A stretch of DNA of 64,000 nt from Rhizobium sp. CF080 (GCF_000282095.2 NZ_AKKC02000016.1:372001-436000); one strand, 5' to 3'; shown: positions 26,056 through 34,991, numbered from the stretch's first letter. Notes: generated by a model not told the origin, from the letters alone. Program-made: numbers and translations.

Positions 26056-27423
26056 TCAGTCCCTTACTGTGTCCCGCAGATGATCCAACGCGGCGCACAG
26101 CTTCTCGATCACCTCGTCCACTTCCGAACGGCTGATCGTCAACGCCGGCGAGGCGAGCATGCGGTCCCCGGTGGCGCGCAGGATGAGGCCGTTTTCGACG
26201 CAGTGATTGCGCACCAGGGTGCCGATATCGTCGGGCTTGGCGTAACGGCGGCGGGTGGATTTATCCGCAGCGAGCTGCAGGCCGCCGATCAGGCCGACGC
26301 TTTCGGCCTGGCCGACCACGGCATGGTCCTCGAGGCTCTTCCAGGCCGCGGCAAAATACGGGCCGATATCGTCGCGAACACGCTCGACCAGCCCTTCCTC
26401 CTCGATGATACGGATGTTTTCGAGAGCTGCGGCGGCTGAGACCGGGTGACCGGAATAGGTGAATCCGTGGTAGAAATCGCCTAACTCTTCGACCATGACA
26501 TCGGCGACGCGGTCGCTGACCAGCACGCCGCCGATCGGCAGGTAGCCTGAGGACAAGCCCTTGGCGATCGGCGCCAGATCCGGTTCGAAGCCGTAATATT
26601 GATGGCCGAACCAATGCCCAAGACGGCCGAAACCGCAGATCACCTCGTCGGCGACAAGCAGGATGTTGCGCGCCTTGCAGATTCGGGCGATTTCCGGCCA
26701 GTAGGTTTCCGGGGGAATGATGACGCCCCCTGCCCCCTGGATCGGCTCGGCGACGAAGGCGGCGACGCGCTCTTCGCCGAGTTCGTCGATCTTCGCCTCC
26801 AGCTCGCGGGCGACCTTGAGGCCGAATTCGGCAGGCGAAAGATCGCCGCCCTCGGCATACCAGTAAGGCTGGCCGATGTGGTGGATGCCCTCGATCGGCA
26901 GGTTGCCCTGTTCGTGCATCAGCTTCATGCCGCCGAGCGAGGCGCCGGCGACGGTAGAGCCGTGATAGGCGTTCCTGCGGGCGATCACCAAGGTCTTTTC
27001 CGGCTTGCCGAGCGCCTTCCAGTAGACCCGCGCCATTCGGAACCACGTATCGGTCGCTTCCGAGCCGGAATTGGTGAAGAAGACGCGCTTCAGCTTTTCG
27101 CCCGTGTGCGAGGCGATCTTCTGGGCGAGTAGCGCCGCCGGCTCGGTCGTGGTGCCGAAAAAGGTATTGTAATAGGGCAGTTCCTGCATCTGCCTGTAGG
27201 CGGCATCGGCGATCGACTTGCGGCCGTAACCGACATTGACACACCAGAGGCCGGCAAAGGCATCGAGATATTTCTTGCCCGTCGAGTCGTAGATATGGAC
27301 GCCCTCGGCACGCTGGATAACCCGCGCGCCCTTGGCATTCAGCTGCTTCATGTCCGAGAACGGATGCAGGTGATGGGCGGCATCGATAGCGGCGAGATTG
27401 GAAAGCGGCGGCCTATCGTTCAT
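26056..27423 (-). CDS. Class III aminotransferase (omega-amino acid/polyamine:pyruvate type)
   Basis: A 455-aa PLP enzyme. It begins with HHLHPFSDMKQLNAKGARVI, then YLDAFAGLWCVNVGYGRKSI and FTNSGSEATDTWFRMARVYW (phosphate-binding turn). It has LLVADEVICGFGR (Asp for the PLP nitrogen) and LAPIAKGLSSGYLPIGGVLV with the Schiff-base Lys. Family relatives transfer amino groups from putrescine, beta-alanine or other omega-amines to pyruvate. AGGAGAG precedes ATG 27423. It diverges, with a 96-bp gap, from a glutamine-synthetase-like ligase, a pairing common in polyamine catabolism (SpuC/PuuA types), which supports an amine substrate. Confidence 0.88.
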   Translation of the reverse strand: MNDRPPLSNLAAIDAAHHLHPFSDMKQLNAKGARVIQRAEGVHIYDSTGKKYLDAFAGLWCVNVGYGRKSIADAAYRQMQELPYYNTFFGTTTEPAALLAQKIASHTGEKLKRVFFTNSGSEATDTWFRMARVYWKALGKPEKTLVIARRNAYHGSTVAGASLGGMKLMHEQGNLPIEGIHHIGQPYWYAEGGDLSPAEFGLKVARELEAKIDELGEERVAAFVAEPIQGAGGVIIPPETYWPEIARICKARNILLVADEVICGFGRLGHWFGHQYYGFEPDLAPIAKGLSSGYLPIGGVLVSDRVADVMVEELGDFYHGFTYSGHPVSAAAALENIRIIEEEGLVERVRDDIGPYFAAAWKSLEDHAVVGQAESVGLIGGLQLAADKSTRRRYAKPDDIGTLVRNHCVENGLILRATGDRMLASPALTISRSEVDEVIEKLCAALDHLRDTVRD

Positions 27424-27519
27424 GACTGTCTCTCCTCTGCCTCAGATTGTGCCGTCAATTCTTATCGGCTACGAACAGGGCTCCGCAACACCCTGCAGAA
27501 GACATTTCCAAGGCTCCCA

Positions 27520-28854
27520 ATGACCGACGAGACTGCACCACCCCGCATCGAAATCCTGCTCGTCGGCATGAACGGCGACCTGCGCGGCAAGCAGATCCCG
27601 CTCGAGGCCGAAAAGAAGGTCTGGGACGGCACGGTGCGCCTGCCCTCTTCCACCCAGTCGCTGGATATCTGGGGTGACGACAACGACGACATCACCGGCC
27701 TGTCGCTGACGATCGGCGATCCGGATGGTGTGTGCATTCCCGACCGCCGCAGCCTCGTGGCCATGCCCTGGGCGCCGGAGGGATCGAAGCAGGTGCTTTC
27801 GACCATGCACGAATTCGACGGCACCCCTTCCTTCATGGATCCGCGCGCCATCCTCGCCGCCCTTCTCAAGCGTTTCGACGAACGCGGCCTGACGCCGGTC
27901 GTGGCGACCGAGCTTGAATTCTACGTCGTGCAGGACGACTGGCGCGAGACCGGCAGGCCGCGCCCGCCGGCAAAGCTGATGTATCGCGATCAGCCGAACG
28001 GTTTCCAGCTCTACGACATGAGCGCCGTCGATGCGCTCGACGCCTACCTGCAGACGGTGCGGACCTGGGCGAAGGCGCAAGGATTGCCGGCCGATGCGAC
28101 GACCGCCGAATTCGGCCCCGGCCAGTTCGAGATCAACCTGCTCCACCGCGCCGATGCGCTGGCGGCGGCAGACGACTGCATCTACCTGAAACGCATCGTC
28201 GAACAGGCAGCGAAAAAGCATGGGCTGAAATCCACCTGCATGGCCAAACCCTATGCGGACCAGGCAGGCTCCGGCCTGCATGTTCATGCAAGCATCATCG
28301 ACCATGACGGCAACAATGTTCTGGACGCGAAGGGCGGGGATCCGGTGCGGCTCAAATCCGTCTGCGCCGGCATGCTGAAGACGATGCGCGACGCGCAGCT
28401 GATCTTCGCGCCGTTCGCCAATTCCTACCGCCGCTTCCAGCCGGGCTCGTTCGCGCCGGTCGATATCGACTGGGGTTTCGGCCATCGCGGCACGGCGGTT
28501 CGCATTCCCGACGCTGAAGGCCCGGCCGCCCGCATCGAACATCGCGTCGCCGGCGCCGACGTCAATCCGTATCTGCTACTCACCGCCATTCTCGGCGGCA
28601 TGCTACTCGGCCTCGACGAAACGCTCGATCCAGGTCCCGCGACCGAACCCGGCAAGGAGCCGCCGGCCGGCACCAAAAAGCTCACGCACGACTTCCTGAC
28701 GGCGGTCGAGGAGTTTTCCGCCTCGCCCTTCATCGCCGACGTTTTTGGGGCGCGGTATCAGAAGCTCTACGGCGATACCAAGCGCAAGGAGGCGATCACC
28801 TACCTGCGCACGGTCTCGGATTTCGACTACCAGACCTATCTGCCGCGGATTTAG
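27520..28854 (+). CDS. Glutamine-synthetase-like ligase (gamma-glutamylamine synthetase type)
   Basis: A 444-aa GS-fold ATP-dependent ligase. The N-terminal beta-grasp domain contains LLVGMNGDLRGKQIP and IGDPDGVCIPDRRSL. The catalytic domain has ATELEFYVV (metal-binding Glu), AEFGPGQFEINLLH, CMAKPYADQAGSGLHVHASI and ANSYRRFQPGSFAPVDIDWG with GTAVRIP. The Tyr adenylylation loop of GlnA is not evident. Such proteins (PuuA and GlnA3-like) attach glutamate to putrescine or other amines. ATG 27520 follows AAGG; the in-frame start at 27295 would read back through the divergent gene. Substrate is inferred from the neighbouring aminotransferase. Confidence 0.86.
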   Translation: MTDETAPPRIEILLVGMNGDLRGKQIPLEAEKKVWDGTVRLPSSTQSLDIWGDDNDDITGLSLTIGDPDGVCIPDRRSLVAMPWAPEGSKQVLSTMHEFDGTPSFMDPRAILAALLKRFDERGLTPVVATELEFYVVQDDWRETGRPRPPAKLMYRDQPNGFQLYDMSAVDALDAYLQTVRTWAKAQGLPADATTAEFGPGQFEINLLHRADALAAADDCIYLKRIVEQAAKKHGLKSTCMAKPYADQAGSGLHVHASIIDHDGNNVLDAKGGDPVRLKSVCAGMLKTMRDAQLIFAPFANSYRRFQPGSFAPVDIDWGFGHRGTAVRIPDAEGPAARIEHRVAGADVNPYLLLTAILGGMLLGLDETLDPGPATEPGKEPPAGTKKLTHDFLTAVEEFSASPFIADVFGARYQKLYGDTKRKEAITYLRTVSDFDYQTYLPRI

Positions 28855-29573
28855 AAAGCCGGCTTCGGCATCCAGGAAGTGAGGAGAATATCCTTGACGT
28901 CGACGAATGTCGGCGGCTTGTCTTCCGGCTTGAAGCCGAATGCATCGCTCCAGGCCGCGATGTACGAACCGAGTTCGTTGTAGAGTTCGCCAAGCGCCGT
29001 CGTGTCGCCGGTCTTGGCAGCGTTCATCTTCTCATCATCTATCGTTTTCATCAGGTCGCGATAGGTACTGTTGCCCTTGCTGTCCGGAATGAAGACGATG
29101 ATGCCGCTCTTGTCCTCGAACTTCACCGAAAGCTCGATCTCGTCCTCGGTGAAACGATCGCGGTTCTTGACGATCATCTGGGGCAGCACGATCGCGAAGA
29201 GGTTCTCGCGCGAAATCGCGCCGTCATGGGCCTCCTGCTGCTGCTTGACCAACTGCATGAATTCCCATCCGTTTTCGGAGATCAGCTGCTTCAGAGTCTC
29301 CTTGACGGTGAGGTCGGTGACCTTGAACTGATCCGAGTCGATGAATTTCATGGCCTCGGCGGCCAGTTCGCCCTTGGCGTCCAACTCCATGAAAGCGAGG
29401 CTGACCGAAAAGGCGGCCTTCAGCGTCTCTTCAGCGGGCTCGCCGGTAATGCCGTTCGCCACCTGGACGAGATCGGCCTTCTTTTCCTTGTCTTCGTCAG
29501 TTTCTTCAGGCCGGGCATTTGCCTGCTGAAGGATCAGCAGGGCCGCGGGTTCGATTGCGGAGATGGAAGTCAT
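28851..29573 (-). CDS. Hypothetical protein, 240 aa
   Basis: A soluble, acidic, Lys/Glu-rich protein without a signal peptide or membrane segment. It begins MTSISAIEPAALLILQQANA; the start at 29573 follows GAGGAC. Distinctive stretches are SVSLAFMELDAKGELAAEAM, KFIDSDQFKVTDLTVKETLK, NGWEFMQLVKQQQEAHDG and FVDVKDILLTSWMPKPAF. It is mostly predicted helical. I do not recognise a family. It is convergent with the GS-like gene, with a 4-bp overlap of the stop regions. Confidence 0.65.
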   Translation of the reverse strand: MTSISAIEPAALLILQQANARPEETDEDKEKKADLVQVANGITGEPAEETLKAAFSVSLAFMELDAKGELAAEAMKFIDSDQFKVTDLTVKETLKQLISENGWEFMQLVKQQQEAHDGAISRENLFAIVLPQMIVKNRDRFTEDEIELSVKFEDKSGIIVFIPDSKGNSTYRDLMKTIDDEKMNAAKTGDTTALGELYNELGSYIAAWSDAFGFKPEDKPPTFVDVKDILLTSWMPKPAF

Positions 29574-29730
29574 GCCGGTCCTCGTCCGCGACGCGCCACC
29601 CCTAATGGGCATTACCGCGATTTGCCGGGCGCTTCATGGCCAGAACAACCAATGATTCTATCAATGGTTGAGAAACTAGGGTCCTGAAGTTAACGAGGCA
29701 TGAACGGCCACGTGCGAAAGGTTGTATTGG

Positions 29731-29812
29731 CCGCCGCGAACTCGCTCGGACCCCGCTGCCGTCCCGTTCCTGCGGCTGGTTGACCAGCACGGTCAACTCG
29801 CCCACAGGGACC
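29731..29812 (-). pseudogene. Duplicated 3' end of the diacylglycerol-kinase-like gene
   Basis: This 82-bp stretch aligns closely with 30730-30815, the 3' end and downstream flank of the kinase gene at 30745-31683. Shared blocks include CCGCCGCGAACT, GCCGCTGCCGTCCCGTTC and TGGTTGACCAGCACGGTCA. Read on the minus strand it encodes GELTVLVNQPQERDGSG, against GELTVLVNHPQERETRERDG in the intact gene, where a 12-bp stretch is extra. No start or upstream kinase sequence is present, so it is a remnant. Confidence 0.8.
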
Positions 29813-29961
29813 GACGGCACTGCCTCATCGTAAACAGGCCATCTGCGGTGGCCGGATTACGCATTGGCCGGACACAATCGATGTTTAAGCGAATGTTTCA
29901 ACCTATCTTAAATTCATAGGGCCTAAGGAAGCTGCCTATTTCAAGTCTTGCGGCAGTTTCG

Positions 29962-30705
29962 ATGCGTATTGTTATCGCCAAGTCACTCCTGACCGGACTT
30001 TTGTCCCTACTCGCTTCTCTGGCCCTGTCGTTTGCCTTCGTTCCGATGCTGGGCGGGGAGGTAGCCGGTGCCGGCCTGGTGATGACCATCGTTTGCCCGC
30101 TTGCCATCTCCATTCCCGCCTCGGCCGTGCTTTTCAGCCAATCAGAGCGAGTTCGACGGGCGGAGGCGATGGCCTCCGACGCACTCACGAAACTGGCAGC
30201 CGCCTACGAGGAACTTCACCGGCAGTCCCGCCTGGACGGCTTGACCGGGCTGTTGAACCGCAGCACCTTCATGGAGGAACTGCAGACTTTTAGCCGGGAA
30301 GGCCTAACGGGAGCCCTTATCTTCCTGGATCTCGACCATTTCAAATCGATCAACGATCGCTACGGTCATGCAACCGGTGACGAGGTCCTTCGCCGCACCG
30401 GGCAGATCCTCGCCACGTATCGCGGGGAATTCAACATTGCGGGCCGCCTCGGGGGCGAAGAATTCGCTCTCTTTCAAGGCGGCCTGAGCATCGACGAGAT
30501 GTTGAAGTGGTGCGAGGATATCCGCGAACTCATCGAAGGCCTGGATGTGCGCTCCGCCTCACGATCGAGTGTGCCGGTATCGGCCAGCATAGGAGTTATC
30601 CACTGCGCTTCGGGCTTCGATCCTCATGAATGCCTCAGAGCGGCCGATGTCAATCTATACGAAGCGAAATCGCTCGGGCGAAATCGGGTCGTTTCATCCA
30701 TCTGA
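29962..30705 (+). CDS. Membrane-anchored GGDEF diguanylate cyclase
   Basis: A 247-aa protein. Two N-terminal membrane segments (about residues 8-29 and 35-57) lead through a short coiled linker (AEAMASDALTKLAAAYEELH) to a GGDEF domain starting RLDGLTGLLNRSTFMEEL. Active-site motifs are intact: FLDLDHFKSINDRYGHATGD and GRLGGEEF (GGEEF at 164-168). The RxxD product-inhibition site expected just upstream is absent. It should make c-di-GMP, with little periplasmic sensory domain. No clear SD was found. It sits between two copies of the kinase 3' end, so it may have been inserted or rearranged into this place. Confidence 0.87.
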   Translation: MRIVIAKSLLTGLLSLLASLALSFAFVPMLGGEVAGAGLVMTIVCPLAISIPASAVLFSQSERVRRAEAMASDALTKLAAAYEELHRQSRLDGLTGLLNRSTFMEELQTFSREGLTGALIFLDLDHFKSINDRYGHATGDEVLRRTGQILATYRGEFNIAGRLGGEEFALFQGGLSIDEMLKWCEDIRELIEGLDVRSASRSSVPVSASIGVIHCASGFDPHECLRAADVNLYEAKSLGRNRVVSSI

Positions 30706-30744
30706 AGAGGCGGCGGAACGGTTCGGATACCGCCGCGAACTGGC

Positions 30745-31683
30745 TCAGATGCCGCTGCCGTCCCGTTCTCGCGTTTCGCGCTCCTGCGGATGGTTGACCA
30801 GCACGGTCAGTTCGCCCGCGTGGATTTTCAGAAGCACGTCGCGGTCCATCGGCAGCAGCTCGCCGTCGATGACGCAGCGGATGTCGTGGCGTTCGCGCGG
30901 AAAATGCAATTCCAGTTCGGTCACCGTCATTGCGGTGACCGCGGCGTTTTCCTTCAACCGGCCGCGCAGGATGTCGAAAGTCAGCCTCGCCACGCCTGCC
31001 GGGGTCAGCGGGTCGGCGACATAGAAGCCGAGATGGCCGCCGGTCAGGCTGTCGGCGAACATCAGCGGATCGCGGCCGAATTCGTTGTTGGAGACGGAAA
31101 TCGCCGAGACCTTGCGATGCCCGGTCTTGCCCTCCGCATTGTACTCCACCTCGAATTCCGGCGGATTGAACATGACGCCGATCGCCGCCCGCGTGCTCGC
31201 GCGTATCTTGCCGAGCCGCGAGGCGAAAGTCATCGAATTGCGGTAGCGCACCATGCGCGCATGCAATCCGGCGGAAAACTGGTGCACGAAACTCTTGCCG
31301 TTGGCGCTGGCAATATCGATGTTTTCAGGCGTCGCCTCTGCCAGCGCATCCAGCGCGAGCCAGATGTCGAGCGGCAGTTTCAGCGAGCGGGCGAAAAGAT
31401 TCATGGTGCCGGCCGGCACGACGCCGAGCGCGATGCCGCTCTTCCAGGCGATGCCGGCGGCCGCCGAGATGGTGCCGTCGCCGCCGCCGGCGATCAGACC
31501 CTCGACGCCTTTCGTCGAGGCTCCCTTTTCCATGGTCGCCACGACATCCTTGCCCGAAACGACATGGCACTCGATCTCGTGGCCGGCCGTCTTGAACGTC
31601 TCGACGGCACGGGCGCAATAGGCGTCCATGTCAGTGGTTCGGAATGTACCGCCATCGCGGTTGAAGACGGCAAACAGGTTCAT
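30745..31683 (-). CDS. Diacylglycerol/sphingosine kinase-like lipid kinase
   Basis: A 312-aa DAGK-catalytic-domain protein. It shows NRDGGTFR near the N-terminus, the nucleotide motif LIAGGGDGTISAAAG (GGGDGT at 66-71) and GVVPAGTMNLFARSL. The C-terminal beta-sandwich includes VSAISVSNNEFGRDPLM and DGELLPMDRDVLLKIHAGEL. Such enzymes phosphorylate diacylglycerol, sphingosine-like or other lipids. The last codons (ELTVLVNHPQERETRERDGS) are duplicated beyond the GGDEF gene. Convergent with that gene; monocistronic. Confidence 0.85.
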   Translation of the reverse strand: MNLFAVFNRDGGTFRTTDMDAYCARAVETFKTAGHEIECHVVSGKDVVATMEKGASTKGVEGLIAGGGDGTISAAAGIAWKSGIALGVVPAGTMNLFARSLKLPLDIWLALDALAEATPENIDIASANGKSFVHQFSAGLHARMVRYRNSMTFASRLGKIRASTRAAIGVMFNPPEFEVEYNAEGKTGHRKVSAISVSNNEFGRDPLMFADSLTGGHLGFYVADPLTPAGVARLTFDILRGRLKENAAVTAMTVTELELHFPRERHDIRCVIDGELLPMDRDVLLKIHAGELTVLVNHPQERETRERDGSGI

Positions 31684-31943
31684 CGGATCTCGCTTGCAGG
31701 GGGGCGGATTTCGCGGCGGGACAACGGCCCATCCTAGAAATGGTTGCGCCCGCGCCTTTTATCAACGAACACCTGCAAGATAGCTGCCACCACACAATCC
31801 CGTGAATTCGACAGAAGCCCTACCGCAATGCACCATTGCATGCTAACCTTTTTCGTGGTCGTTTCGATGACCCGCTCACCTCCAGAGCGGGTGGATGTCT
31901 CTCACATCTTACCCGCGTCTTTTTTTCCAGCAGAATCAATGCC

Positions 31944-33185
31944 ATGACCGATAGTGCCGCCCGTTTCGATTCCGCTCGCGACCGTTCGGAACCCGAAGTC
32001 TTTGACAAAGCGCCCGAGCTTTCGCGGCTTGCCGTCATCCTGATCGAGATCGCGCTTGCGGTCGGCGGTTTCGGCATCGGCACCGGTGAATTCGCGATCA
32101 TGGGCCTGCTGCCGGATGTCGCCTCCACCTATCAGGTCAGCATTCCGATGGCCGGTTACGTGATCAGCGCCTATGCGCTCGGCGTCGTCATCGGTGCGCC
32201 GATCATCGCGGTCGCGGCCGCCCGGATGACGCGGCGCGCGCTGCTCTTGATCCTGATGACCGTGTTTGCGCTCGGCAATATCCTGAGTGCCGTCGCCCCG
32301 GATTTCTGGAGTTTTACAGCACTCCGCTTCATCACCGGCCTGCCGCATGGCGCCTATTTCGGGGTCGCGGCACTGGTTGCCGCCTCGATGGTGCCGCCCA
32401 ACAAGCGCGCCCGCGCCGTCGGCCGGGTGATGCTCGGCCTCACCGTCGCGACGCTCGTCGGCACGCCGATCGCCACCTTCATGGGACAAATGCTCAGCTG
32501 GCGCGCTGCCTTCTTCCTGGTCGGCGGCATCGGCGTCGTGACGGTGGCATTGCTCTGGTACTTCCAGCCGCGCGACAAGGTGCATGAAGGCGCCAGCATC
32601 TGGCGCGAACTCAGCGCCTTCGGCCGCGCTCAGGTGTGGCTGACGCTCGGCATCGCCGCGGTCGGTTTCGGCGGGATGTTCTCGGTGTTCAGCTATATCG
32701 CCTCGACCACGACGGTGACGGCCGGCATGCCGGTCAGCATGGTGGCGATCGTGCTCACGCTGTTCGGCATCGGCATGAATGTCGGCAATATTTTGGGTTC
32801 GCGACTGGCCGACGTATCGCTCAAGGGCACGATCGGCGGCGTCATGGTGTTCAACGTCGTCGTCATGGGCGCCTTCGGGCTGTGGGCGGAATATCCCATC
32901 GTGCTCTGCCTCTGCGTCTTCCTGATCGGCTGCGGGTTCGCCGCAGGTCCTGCGCTGCAGACGCGGCTGATGGATGTGGCAGCCGACGCGCAGACGCTGG
33001 CCGCCGCCTCCAACCATTCGGCCTTCAACATCGCCAACGCGCTCGGCGCCTGGCTCGGCGGCCTCGTCATCGCCTGGGGCTGGGGATTTGCCGCGACGGG
33101 CTATGTCGGGGCAGTTTTGTCGCTGCTGGGCTTTGGGGTGTTTGCGGTATCCGCGGCGCTTGATAGGAAGACTGCAGCGGCCTGA
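31944..33185 (+). CDS. MFS transporter (AraJ-like, DHA1 type)
   Basis: A 413-aa, 12-span transporter. It includes GGFGIGTGEFAIMGLLPDVA in TM1, GYVISAYALGVVIGAPIIAV and the loop 2-3 region AARMTRRALLL. RFITGLPHGAYFGVAALVAA in TM4 is characteristic of the AraJ/YdhP drug/sugar efflux group. ATG 31944 gives a short cytoplasmic N-terminus; an in-frame start at 31836 is less likely, though no strong SD marks either. Export of a sugar, amino acid or drug is possible; no regulator is adjacent. Confidence 0.88.
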   Translation: MTDSAARFDSARDRSEPEVFDKAPELSRLAVILIEIALAVGGFGIGTGEFAIMGLLPDVASTYQVSIPMAGYVISAYALGVVIGAPIIAVAAARMTRRALLLILMTVFALGNILSAVAPDFWSFTALRFITGLPHGAYFGVAALVAASMVPPNKRARAVGRVMLGLTVATLVGTPIATFMGQMLSWRAAFFLVGGIGVVTVALLWYFQPRDKVHEGASIWRELSAFGRAQVWLTLGIAAVGFGGMFSVFSYIASTTTVTAGMPVSMVAIVLTLFGIGMNVGNILGSRLADVSLKGTIGGVMVFNVVVMGAFGLWAEYPIVLCLCVFLIGCGFAAGPALQTRLMDVAADAQTLAAASNHSAFNIANALGAWLGGLVIAWGWGFAATGYVGAVLSLLGFGVFAVSAALDRKTAAA

Positions 33186-33194
33186 GAGTCAGCA

Positions 33195-33324
33195 GCCCCC
33201 TCACCCCGCCTCCGCTTTGCTCGGCGGACCTCTCCCCGAGGGGAGAGGAGAATAGAACCGTTGCGGCGACTTCCCTCTTCTTCCCAGCGGGGAGAAGGTG
33301 GCCCGAAGGGCCGGATGAGGGGGC
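33195..33324. repeat. Composite palindromic intergenic repeat
   Basis: Two related hairpin modules. The forward one (CCCCCTCACCCCGCCTCCGC then GGACCTCTCCCCGAGGGGAGAGG) occupies about 33196-33248. A reversed one (AGCGGGGAGAAGGTGGCCCG then AAGGGCCGGATGAGGGGG) ends near 33324. Both begin or end with CCCCTCA-type sequence facing outward, forming a mosaic inverted element. It differs from the CTGCCGGGCATCTCC element found elsewhere in the window. Confidence 0.75.
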
Positions 33325-33378
33325 CGCACGCGCTGGCCTTTCCTATGGCAAGCATGCAGATGTGCCGGACTTTACCGG

Positions 33379-33774
33379 CTAGGCTGCCTTCGACGCCGCC
33401 TTTTCCTCCGGCATCATCATGTATCGTCTGCCATTCTCGCAGACGAAATGAGTCTTGCCCCAAATGCGGAGCGCAGTGATGACCGGTTCGAGGCTCAGAC
33501 CGATCGGGGTGAGCGCATAATCGACGCGCGGCGGCACGACCGGGAATATGGTGCGCGTCAACAGCCCCGCCTCTTCAAGCTCCCTGAGCTGCTTGGTGAG
33601 CATGCGCTGGGTGACCGCGGGAATGCGGCGGCGAAGCTCGTTGAAGCGCAGCGTGCCATCTTCCAACAGATGATAGAGGATGACGCCTTTCCATTTTCCA
33701 TCGAGGAAACTCAGCGTCGTTTCGACCGGGCATCCGGGAAAATTGTCGGTCAGCTTGGCACGGGGTTTCGACAT
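33379..33774 (-). CDS. HxlR-family regulator with N-terminal Cys (QorR/YodB-like)
   Basis: A 131-aa winged-helix regulator. The core reads FLDGKWKGVILYHLLEDGTL, RFNELRRRIPAVTQRMLTKQ, LRELEEAGLLTRTIFPVVPP and RVDYALTPIGLSL. C15 in FPGCPVE occupies the place of the redox-sensing Cys in YodB and QorR-type proteins. Divergently transcribed from a quinone-reductase-like gene with a 123-bp gap containing GGTATAC (33792-33798) and GGTACTA (33804-33810), possible operator halves. Thiol-sensing control of the neighbour is a reasonable inference. Confidence 0.87.
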   Translation of the reverse strand: MSKPRAKLTDNFPGCPVETTLSFLDGKWKGVILYHLLEDGTLRFNELRRRIPAVTQRMLTKQLRELEEAGLLTRTIFPVVPPRVDYALTPIGLSLEPVITALRIWGKTHFVCENGRRYMMMPEEKAASKAA

Positions 33775-33897
33775 CGGAAGCGTCCTTTCACGGTATACTT
33801 TTCGGTACTATAGGCCAAAAATGTGCATTCTTGCGCTCGCTGAACATAGGCGCCATCTAGTTTCCGGACAACAGGACACAAACCCAGGAGACGTTCC

Positions 33898-34914
33898 ATG
33901 CGCGCCGTCGGCTTCAACACGCCCCAGCCCATTACCGCCGAAACCTCGCTGATCGATATCGAGCTGCCCATGCCGGAGGCGGCGGGCCGCGACCTGCTCG
34001 TGGAGATCAGGGCGGTCTCGATCAATCCGGTTGATACCAAAGTGCGCCGCTCGGCCGCGGTCGAACCCGGCCAGCACCGGATCCTCGGTTATGATGCGGC
34101 GGGCGTGGTCAAGGCGGCCGGCCCGGGCGTCAAGCTCTTCAAGCCCGGCGACGAGGTCTATTACGCCGGTGTGATCAACCGGCCGGGCACCAATGCGGAA
34201 TTCCATCTGGTCGACGAGCGCATCGTCGGCTTCAAGCCGAAGACCTTGAGCTTCGAGGAAGCCGCCGCGCTGCCACTGACGGCGATCACCGCCTATGAGG
34301 CGCTGTTCCATCGCATGAAGGTGCAGGACAAGGTGGCGGGCGCCTGGAACGCGGTGCTGGTCATCGGTGGCGCCGGTGGGGTCGGCTCGATCGCCATCCA
34401 GCTCCTGCGCGAACTGTCGGACGTGACGGTCATCGGCACCGGCTCGCGGCCGGAGACGCAAGCGTGGATCAAGGAACTGGGCGCCCATCACGTGCTCGAC
34501 CATTCGAAGCCGATGGCGCCGCAGCTCGCCCAGATGGCGATCGGCGCGCCCGCCTTCGTCTTCTCGACCACCCATACGGAAACGCATCTCAAAGACATCC
34601 TGGAGCTGATCGCGCCGCAGGGCCGCTTGGCGCTGATCGACGACCCGAAGGAGCCGATGGACCTGCGCGTCTTCAAGGGCAAGGCGTTGTCGGTGCATTG
34701 GGAAATGATGTTCGCCCGCGCCGTCTTCCAGACCGCCGACATGATCGAGCAGCACAAGCTGCTGAACCACGTCGCCGAACTGGTGGATGCCGGGAAGATC
34801 CGCACGACGCTTGCCGAAACGCTGGGGCCGATCAATGCCGCCAACCTGAAGACCGCGCATGCGATGATCGAAAGCGACCGCACCAAGGGCAAGCTCGTGC
34901 TCTCGGGTTTCTGA
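33898..34914 (+). CDS. Zinc-type alcohol dehydrogenase-like/quinone reductase (MDR family)
   Basis: A 338-aa medium-chain dehydrogenase/reductase. GroES-like N-domain: VEIRAVSINPVDTKVRRSAA, ILGYDAAGVVKAAGPGVKLF, FKPGDEVYYAG. The NAD(P)-binding Rossmann motif is VLVIGGAGGVGSIAIQLLRE. The catalytic-zinc Cys/His ligands of true alcohol dehydrogenases are missing, so NAD(P)H-dependent reduction of quinones or enones is more likely. Family members annotated ZADH or adh_fam_1 have this length. Its regulator is probably the divergent HxlR protein. Confidence 0.86.
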   Translation: MRAVGFNTPQPITAETSLIDIELPMPEAAGRDLLVEIRAVSINPVDTKVRRSAAVEPGQHRILGYDAAGVVKAAGPGVKLFKPGDEVYYAGVINRPGTNAEFHLVDERIVGFKPKTLSFEEAAALPLTAITAYEALFHRMKVQDKVAGAWNAVLVIGGAGGVGSIAIQLLRELSDVTVIGTGSRPETQAWIKELGAHHVLDHSKPMAPQLAQMAIGAPAFVFSTTHTETHLKDILELIAPQGRLALIDDPKEPMDLRVFKGKALSVHWEMMFARAVFQTADMIEQHKLLNHVAELVDAGKIRTTLAETLGPINAANLKTAHAMIESDRTKGKLVLSGF

Positions 34915-34937
34915 CCGCCGCACTGTGAACTGAAACA

Positions 34938-34974
34938 AAGAAAGCCCGCCATGGCTGAAACGGCGGGCTTTCTT
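34938..34974. terminator. Bidirectional rho-independent terminator
   Basis: Perfect 13-bp arms AAGAAAGCCCGCC (34938-34950) and GGCGGGCTTTCTT (34962-34974) with an 11-nt loop. It serves the convergent dehydrogenase (plus) and L,D-transpeptidase (minus) genes. Confidence 0.92.
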
Positions 34975-34991
34975 CACGGCCTGGCGGTGGA

